Assembly (NCBI GenBank): GCA_903898725.1
Contig: CAIUGQ010000725.1
Coordinates: forward strand, 1-5,953
Length of the DNA stretch: 5,953 nucleotides
Reading direction: 5' to 3'
Source: an uncultured Burkholderiales bacterium
GTDB taxonomy: Bacteria; Pseudomonadota; Gammaproteobacteria; Burkholderiales; Burkholderiaceae_E
Positions 1 to 3,299 of the stretch are shown one piece after another. Each line of letters opens with the position of its first letter. Positions within the stretch are counted from its first letter, which is position 1. A program made the translations under genes and the position numbers. The notes below the pieces were generated by a model that had not been told where the DNA came from, searched no databases, and saw nothing but the letters and a program-made list of their open reading frames with translations.

Positions 1-111
1 CTGTTCCGCTGCCACACGATCATGAACTGCGTCGACGTCTGCCCGAAAGGACTGAACCCGACGCTGGCCATCGGCAAGATCAAGGACCTGATGGTCCGTC
101 GCGCGGTCTGA
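1..111 (+). CDS. sdhB: Succinate dehydrogenase iron-sulfur subunit, C-terminal fragment
   Basis: This is the last 36 codons of SdhB; the start lies outside the window. SdhB carries the three Fe-S clusters that pass electrons from the flavoprotein SdhA to quinone at the inner membrane (complex II). The fragment reads FRCHTIMNCVDVCPKGLNP, closely matching the last cysteine cluster of E. coli SdhB. The C-x5-C-x3-C pattern (fragment residues 4, 10 and 14) corresponds by family knowledge to two ligands of the [3Fe-4S] cluster and one of the [4Fe-4S] cluster, and all are intact. It ends in TGA at 109-111, and sdhE begins 28 bp downstream with no terminator between, so the two are probably cotranscribed with upstream sdhCDA. 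Identification is confident despite the short length because the motif is highly specific. Confidence 0.95.
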   Translation: MFRCHTIMNCVDVCPKGLNPTLAIGKIKDLMVRRAV

Positions 112-139
112 CCGCGCGATCCGCGGAGCGGCCCCCGAG

Positions 140-430
140 ATGCTCCCGCCCGACGCCGACACGGTGGTCCGCCACCAGGACGATCCGGCGCGCCGGCGTC
201 GGCTGCGCTGGCGCAGCCGACGGGGGCTGCTGGAGAACGACCTCGTCCTGACGCGCTTCCTCGACGCGAACGAGGCGACGCTGACGGACGAGGAGGTGGG
301 CGGTCTGGTCCGCCTGCTCGATCTGTCCGACAATGCGCTGATGGACCTGCTGCTGGGCCGCAGCGAGCCGGATGGCGACCTCGACGATCCGCACGCCCGC
401 CGGATGCTTGCCCGGCTGCGTGCCGCCTGA
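140..430 (+). CDS. sdhE: Succinate dehydrogenase flavinylation/assembly factor SdhE
   Basis: A 96-residue protein of the SdhE (YgfY/Sdh5) family, a small soluble factor that promotes covalent FAD attachment to SdhA. The family signature RGxxE is present as R28-G29-L-L-E32, followed by NDLVLTRFLD and the acidic helix ATLTDEEVGGLVRLLDLSDNALMDLLLG, which match the family's helical fold. E. coli SdhE has 88 residues; the extra length here is an N-terminal extension before an Arg-rich stretch (residues 18-28). The ATG at 140 has a GGAG at 125-128, 11 nt upstream, which is slightly long. A GTG at 164 would give an 88-residue protein but has no visible ribosome binding site, so I kept the ATG. Placement directly after sdhB fits the role. 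Confidence in the family is high, in the exact start moderate. Confidence 0.92.
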   Translation: MLPPDADTVVRHQDDPARRRRLRWRSRRGLLENDLVLTRFLDANEATLTDEEVGGLVRLLDLSDNALMDLLLGRSEPDGDLDDPHARRMLARLRAA

Positions 431-455
431 AGGCGGCTGCTGCAGCACGGCCGCC
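422..455 (+). other. Hairpin around the sdhE stop codon with an alternative pairing arm
   Basis: GCCGCC at 422-427 and GGCGGC at 432-437 form a perfect 6-bp stem whose 4-nt loop TGAA contains the sdhE stop codon. A second GCCGCC at 450-455 could pair with the same 432-437 arm instead, enclosing a 10-bp palindrome TGCTGCAGCA at 438-447. There is no T-run, so this is not an intrinsic terminator. It may affect RNA processing or the sdhE-gltA expression ratio, but GC-rich sequence makes such stems by chance. Confidence 0.3.
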
Positions 456-501
456 CGCCCGCACCTCAACCGACCGACCCAACCCTTCCGCACGCATCCA
501 C

Positions 502-505
502 AGGG
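502..505 (+). promoter_or_regulatory. gltA ribosome binding site
   Basis: AGGG lies 6 nt upstream of the gltA ATG at 512 and supports that start. The 81-bp sdhE-gltA gap shows no convincing -35/-10 pair and no T-tract terminator, so I infer read-through from the sdh genes; a promoter of its own cannot be excluded. Confidence 0.6.
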
Positions 506-511
506 CGACCG

Positions 512-1819
512 ATGACCTCCACCAAGAAAGCCACGATGACGTTCACCGACGGCACGCCGTCGGTCGAATTCCCGATCTACGAGGGGACTGTCGGCCCCGA
601 CGTGATCGACATCCGAAAGCTGTACGGACAGACCGGGAAGTTCACGTTCGATCCGGGCTTCATGTCGACGGCGGCCTGCGACTCGAAGATCACGTACATC
701 GACGGCGACAAGGGCGAGCTGCTGTACCGCGGCTACCCGATCGAGCAGCTGGCCACGAACTGCGACTACCTCGAGACCTGCTACCTGCTGCTCAACGGCG
801 AACTGCCGAACCGCGCCCAGCAGAAGGACTTCGAGTACCGCGTCACGCACCACACGATGGTGCACGAGCAGATGACGCGGTTCTTCCAGGGCTTCCGCCG
901 CGATGCGCACCCGATGGCGGTGCTGGTCGGCTGCGTCGGCGCACTGTCGGCCTTCTATCACGACTCGCTCGACATCAACAACGCCGAGCACCGGCACATC
1001 TCGGCGATCCGGCTGATCGCCAAGATGCCCACGCTCGTCGCGATGGCCTACAAGTACACCGTCGGCCAGCCGTTCATGTACCCGCGCAACGACCTGTCGT
1101 ACAGCGGCAACCTGATGCGGATGATGTTCGGCACGCCGTGCGAGGAATACAAGGTCAACGAGGTGCTCGAGCGTGCGCTCGACCGCATCCTGATCCTGCA
1201 TGCCGATCACGAGCAGAACGCCTCGACCTCGACGGTCCGCCTGGCGGGGTCCTCGGGTGCGAACCCGTTCGCCTGCATCGCCGCCGGCATCGCCACGCTG
1301 TGGGGGCCCGCGCACGGTGGCGCGAACGAGGCCTGCCTGCAGATGCTCGACGAGATCCAGCGCAACGGCGGCGTCGAGAAGATCGGCGACTTCATCGCCA
1401 AGGTGAAGGACAAGAATTCGGGCGTGAAGCTGATGGGCTTCGGTCACCGGGTCTACAAGAACTACGACCCGCGCGCCAAGCTGATGCGCGAGACCTGCTA
1501 CGAAGTGCTGGGCGAACTCGGCCTGCACGACGATCCGCTGTTCAAGCTGTCGATGAAGCTCGAGCAGATCGCGCTCGAGGACGACTACTTCGTGTCGCGC
1601 AAGCTGTACCCGAACGTCGACTTCTACTCGGGCATCGTGCAGAAGGCGCTCGGCATCCCGACCTCGATGTTCACCTGCATCTTCGCGCTGGCCCGCACCG
1701 TCGGCTGGATCGCGCAGTGGAACGAGATGATCTCGGATCCGGAGCAGAAGATCGGCCGTCCCCGCCAGCTGTTCGTCGGGGCGACGCGCCGCGACGTCAA
1801 GGCGATCGACCTGCGCTGA
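512..1819 (+). CDS. gltA: Citrate synthase, type II (hexameric, Gram-negative type)
   Basis: A complete 435-residue citrate synthase, which condenses acetyl-CoA with oxaloacetate to citrate in the cytoplasm, the entry step of the TCA cycle (E. coli GltA has 427 residues). The N-terminal small domain found in Gram-negative enzymes is present (ITYIDGDKGELLYRGYPIEQL at about 60-80). The catalytic triad is intact: His268 in WGPAHGGANEA, His312 in GFGHRVYKNYDPRA, and Asp370 in PNVDFYSGI, matching E. coli His264, His305 and Asp362. The HADHEQN segment is also conserved. Cys210 in FGTPCEEY matches E. coli Cys206 in the NADH-inhibition region, so NADH-sensitive allostery is plausible (inference). The start ATG at 512 has AGGG 6 nt upstream. 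The gene is followed by a strong intrinsic terminator. In related Burkholderiales sucA usually comes next on the same strand; here a leftward gene intervenes. Confidence 0.98.
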   Translation: MTSTKKATMTFTDGTPSVEFPIYEGTVGPDVIDIRKLYGQTGKFTFDPGFMSTAACDSKITYIDGDKGELLYRGYPIEQLATNCDYLETCYLLLNGELPNRAQQKDFEYRVTHHTMVHEQMTRFFQGFRRDAHPMAVLVGCVGALSAFYHDSLDINNAEHRHISAIRLIAKMPTLVAMAYKYTVGQPFMYPRNDLSYSGNLMRMMFGTPCEEYKVNEVLERALDRILILHADHEQNASTSTVRLAGSSGANPFACIAAGIATLWGPAHGGANEACLQMLDEIQRNGGVEKIGDFIAKVKDKNSGVKLMGFGHRVYKNYDPRAKLMRETCYEVLGELGLHDDPLFKLSMKLEQIALEDDYFVSRKLYPNVDFYSGIVQKALGIPTSMFTCIFALARTVGWIAQWNEMISDPEQKIGRPRQLFVGATRRDVKAIDLR

Positions 1820-1831
1820 GGCCGGTGTGTC

Positions 1832-1850
1832 GCGACGCCTCGGGCGTCGC
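1832..1850 (+). other. Hairpin immediately downstream of gltA
   Basis: GCGACGCC (1832-1839) and GGCGTCGC (1843-1850) form a perfect 8-bp stem with a 3-nt loop, starting 12 nt after the gltA stop codon. No T-run follows, so on its own it is not an intrinsic terminator. It lies 11 bp before the true terminator and could protect the gltA mRNA 3' end from exonucleases (inference). Confidence 0.5.
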
Positions 1851-1861
1851 ACCCTCGGCAG

Positions 1862-1889
1862 CCGGCCCCTCGCGGGGCCGGTTTTTTTT
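1862..1889 (+). terminator. Rho-independent terminator of the sdh-sdhE-gltA transcript
   Basis: CCGGCCCC (1862-1869), loop TCGC, GGGGCCGG (1874-1881), then eight consecutive T (1882-1889). The perfect 8-bp all-GC stem with a 4-nt loop directly abutting a T8 tract is a textbook intrinsic terminator reading rightward. The leftward strand has no T-tract after the stem, so it should act mainly on gltA transcription, although the hairpin would also be met by leftward read-through from the convergent gene. Confidence 0.95.
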
Positions 1890-1912
1890 CGGCCGCGGTC
1901 GGTGCGTCCCGG

Positions 1913-1968
1913 TCAGTCCGCCGCGCTCAGTCCGCTGCAGTCAGTCCGCTGCAGTCATTCTGCTTCAG
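1913..1968. repeat. Four-unit degenerate 14-bp tandem repeat
   Basis: Four contiguous 14-bp units start at 1913, 1927, 1941 and 1955. Units 2 and 3 are identical (TCAGTCCGCTGCAG); units 1 and 4 each differ at three positions. Unit 4 covers the last codons and the stop of the leftward kinase-like gene. Each unit begins with TCA, a TGA stop on the minus strand. Because 14 is not a multiple of three, the copies place TGA in all three leftward frames. This looks like local tandem duplication by slippage followed by divergence. Confidence 0.75.
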
Positions 1969-2992
1969 GCAGCCAGATCTCCGCCTCGGTCCCGATGCCG
2001 GAATCGCTGCGCAGCTCGATCCAGCCGCGCTGCGCCTCGATCAGGTGCCTCGCGATCGCCAGGCCCAGGCCCGCGCCGTACGCTGCGGCACCGCTGCGGG
2101 AGAACGGCTCGAAGGCGCGCTGCAGCTGCGATCGCGTGAAGCCGCGGCCGCGATCGGCGATGGTGATGACGATGTGGCCGACCGCAGCGGCGCCCTGGTG
2201 CGCGCCTGCCGGTTCGCAGGTCTCCCGGCGGGTGCGAAGCGTCACCGGTGTGTCATCGGGCGCATGCCGGATCGCATTGTCCAGCAGGCGCCGGAGGGCC
2301 TCGCGCACCGCGTCGGGATCGGCCGCGATCCGTGCGGCAAGGTCGTGCGGCTGACGCCGGATCCGCCCGCGGGACTGCGCAGTACCGCTGGCGCGGCAGC
2401 TCGCATCCAGCAGGGCGCCTAGCGCGACGGCATCGCTGCCGTTCTCGATCGGGGTCGGGCGCAGCGGCAGTCCGCGCGGCGCGTCGAGCGGCCGCAGCGA
2501 GACGACGCAGCGAGGGTGGTCCGCGGACGCGGCGTGTGCGTGCCGGTCGATGGGCAGCAGCGTCGCAGCCACCAGGAACCGGTCGCCATCGGCACCGACC
2601 GCCTCGGCGAGCAGTCGGTGAACCCGCGGCGCACCGCTGGCGCTCTCGCCGATCCAGCGGGCCAGGCGCGGCGGCGACAGCAGGGGCACGAAGCGCGCGA
2701 GCGCAGCGGGCTCGTCCGTTGCCTGCGAGGCTGCATGCGATGGCGATGCGGGCAGAGGCAGGGGCATGACTGCGAACGCCCGCGCGAAGGCGGGGTTGGC
2801 GATCACGATTCGCCCCGCGCCGTCCAGCGCGACCACCGGTTCGGCGGTGTGCTCGACCCAATCGAGGAGGGCGCCGAGCACGCCGGCCGAGCCGTCCGTC
2901 CAGCCTGCGGCCCTCAGGTCCTGGGCGTCGTCGGCGCGCGACGGCACCCGGGCCGGGCTGGTCGTCGGATCTTCCATCGTCGCTGTGTGCAC
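1955..2992 (-). CDS. PAS and HATPase_c protein resembling a histidine kinase without a DHp domain
   Basis: A 345-residue predicted cytoplasmic protein with no signal peptide or membrane segment visible. Residues about 41-75 (LLDWVEHTAEPVVALDGAGRIVIANPAF) start a PAS-like sensor domain running to about 170. Residues about 188-345 are a GHKL/histidine-kinase ATPase: N-box RRLLDNAIRHAP with Asn239, G1 box D280-RGRG, F-box AFEPF (293-297), G2 lid YGAGLGLAIAR with Gly306/308/310, and SGIGTEAEIWLP at the end. Between PAS and ATPase only a short linker is seen: no H-box and no room for the two DHp helices (normally about 60-70 residues). Autophosphorylation on the usual histidine is therefore unlikely, and no response regulator is adjacent. 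It may be an ATP-binding regulator, an accessory kinase module or a decaying kinase; the intact frame and ATPase boxes argue against simple decay. The start is a GTG with GGAGG 6 nt upstream; an ATG at 2977 lacks such spacing. Its ligand and targets are unknown. Confidence 0.82.
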   Translation of the reverse strand: MHTATMEDPTTSPARVPSRADDAQDLRAAGWTDGSAGVLGALLDWVEHTAEPVVALDGAGRIVIANPAFARAFAVMPLPLPASPSHAASQATDEPAALARFVPLLSPPRLARWIGESASGAPRVHRLLAEAVGADGDRFLVAATLLPIDRHAHAASADHPRCVVSLRPLDAPRGLPLRPTPIENGSDAVALGALLDASCRASGTAQSRGRIRRQPHDLAARIAADPDAVREALRRLLDNAIRHAPDDTPVTLRTRRETCEPAGAHQGAAAVGHIVITIADRGRGFTRSQLQRAFEPFSRSGAAAYGAGLGLAIARHLIEAQRGWIELRSDSGIGTEAEIWLPEAE

Positions 2993-2998
2993 GGGCTG

Positions 2999-3003
2999 CC
3001 TCC
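2999..3003 (-). promoter_or_regulatory. Ribosome binding site deciding the GTG start of the kinase-like gene
   Basis: CCTCC on the plus strand is GGAGG on the coding strand, 6 nt before the GTG at 2992-2990. The next in-frame ATG (2977-2975) would be 21 nt from this site, too far, so the GTG start is favoured. Confidence 0.75.
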
Positions 3004-3088
3004 GGAGTCGGGTCGTGCTGCGGCCGAACGGGCCGCTTCCGGTAGTAACGGCCTCGGCGCGTCGCGCTTGAGCCCGACGAAGCGTCGA

Positions 3089-3114
3089 GAAACAGGGGCT
3101 GGACGGCCTGTTTC
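3089..3114. promoter_or_regulatory. Inverted repeat, candidate operator
   Basis: GAAACAGG (3089-3096) and CCTGTTTC (3107-3114) are perfect 8-bp inverted arms separated by 10 bp. They are less GC-rich than their surroundings, and the element sits just upstream of where the -35 of the candidate sucA promoter would lie. The arms are too far apart and lack a T-run for a terminator. A dimeric regulator binding site is the simplest reading; which regulator is unknown. Confidence 0.45.
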
Positions 3115-3138
3115 GTAAGATCGGTGCAAGAACCGCCG

Positions 3139-3147
3139 TGCTACCAT
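3139..3147 (+). promoter_or_regulatory. Candidate extended -10 promoter element for sucA
   Basis: TGCTACCAT fits the extended -10 pattern TGn-TAnnnT, with the hexamer TACCAT at 3142-3147. No good -35 hexamer is present 16-18 bp upstream, which is tolerated in extended -10 promoters. Initiation would fall near 3154, giving a leader of about 145 nt. sucA needs its own promoter because a terminator and a leftward gene separate it from gltA. This is a motif match only. Confidence 0.35.
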
Positions 3148-3224
3148 CGCGCCGTTATGTCGGGGCCCGGACCAAGGGTCTGCGGAGTCCCTGGCAGCAG
3201 CGTCCGCGGACCGGTCGGAGCCGG

Positions 3225-3282
3225 AAAGCGGATGGATGGGGGCGACGCGATCCCCATCCGCACTTTCGACGAGAAACTCGTC
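3225..3282 (+). other. Paired hairpins in the sucA 5' leader
   Basis: GCGGATGG (3228-3235) pairs perfectly with CCATCCGC (3254-3261), and AAAG (3225-3228) with CTTT (3263-3266) could extend the stem past a small bulge. An overlapping segment, GGATGGGG (3234-3241), can instead pair with CCCCATCC (3252-3259), so two mutually exclusive folds exist. A second hairpin, GACGAG-AAA-CTCGTC (3268-3282), ends 3 nt before the G-rich ribosome binding site. No known riboswitch class is recognised; a translational control role is an inference. Confidence 0.4.
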
Positions 3283-3284
3283 TT

Positions 3285-3293
3285 GGGGGGTGA
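3285..3293 (+). promoter_or_regulatory. sucA ribosome binding site
   Basis: GGGGGGTGA differs by one base from AGGAGGTGA over its last eight positions and lies 6 nt before the ATG at 3300. A second ATG follows immediately (3303); the spacing favours the first but initiation at either would change the protein by one residue only. Confidence 0.7.
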
Positions 3294-3299
3294 AGCGCG

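Larger units (their letters stand above)
2993..3299. other. Divergent intergenic region between the kinase-like gene and sucA
   Basis: This 307-bp non-coding stretch separates divergently transcribed genes and must hold promoters for both. From left to right it contains the kinase ribosome binding site (2999-3003), a small GC hairpin (GCGGCC/GGCCGC, 3020-3036), an inverted repeat (3089-3114), a candidate extended -10 for sucA (3139-3147), two leader hairpins (3225-3282) and the sucA ribosome binding site (3285-3293). I could not find a convincing leftward promoter. Short open frames crossing it show no recognisable protein. Confidence 0.7.

Noticed and set aside
80..1852. A 590-codon open frame antisense to sdhE and gltA
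   Set aside because: Same antisense composition artefact; the plus strand encodes SdhE and an intact citrate synthase with all catalytic residues.
1138..2139. A 333-codon rightward open frame from inside gltA into the kinase-like gene
   Set aside because: It is an out-of-frame reading of gltA continuing through the terminator, Arg- and Pro-rich, with no domain or ribosome binding site.
2316..2351. His216-Asp-Leu in the kinase-like linker, which resembles the start of an H-box (H-[DE]-L-R-x-P)
   Set aside because: It lacks the following Pro, and it lies only 9 residues before Asp225 of the ATPase domain's ADPD segment, leaving no room for a second DHp helix. It fits the strand that precedes the N-box instead.
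2253..2861. Other-frame reading within the kinase-like gene (202 codons, leftward), considered as a hidden DHp after a frameshift
   Set aside because: The translation is Arg/Ala-rich with no H-box-like motif, and the main frame runs uninterrupted through PAS and ATPase boxes, so no frameshift is needed.
3020..3036. GC hairpin GCGGCC-GAACG-GGCCGC upstream of the kinase-like gene as a terminator or operator
   Set aside because: There is no T-run on either strand and the 6-bp all-GC stem is easily produced by chance in this composition.
2766..3071. A 101-codon rightward open frame crossing the start of the kinase-like gene
   Set aside because: It overlaps the kinase-like start antisense, has no good ribosome binding site and shows no recognisable protein features.
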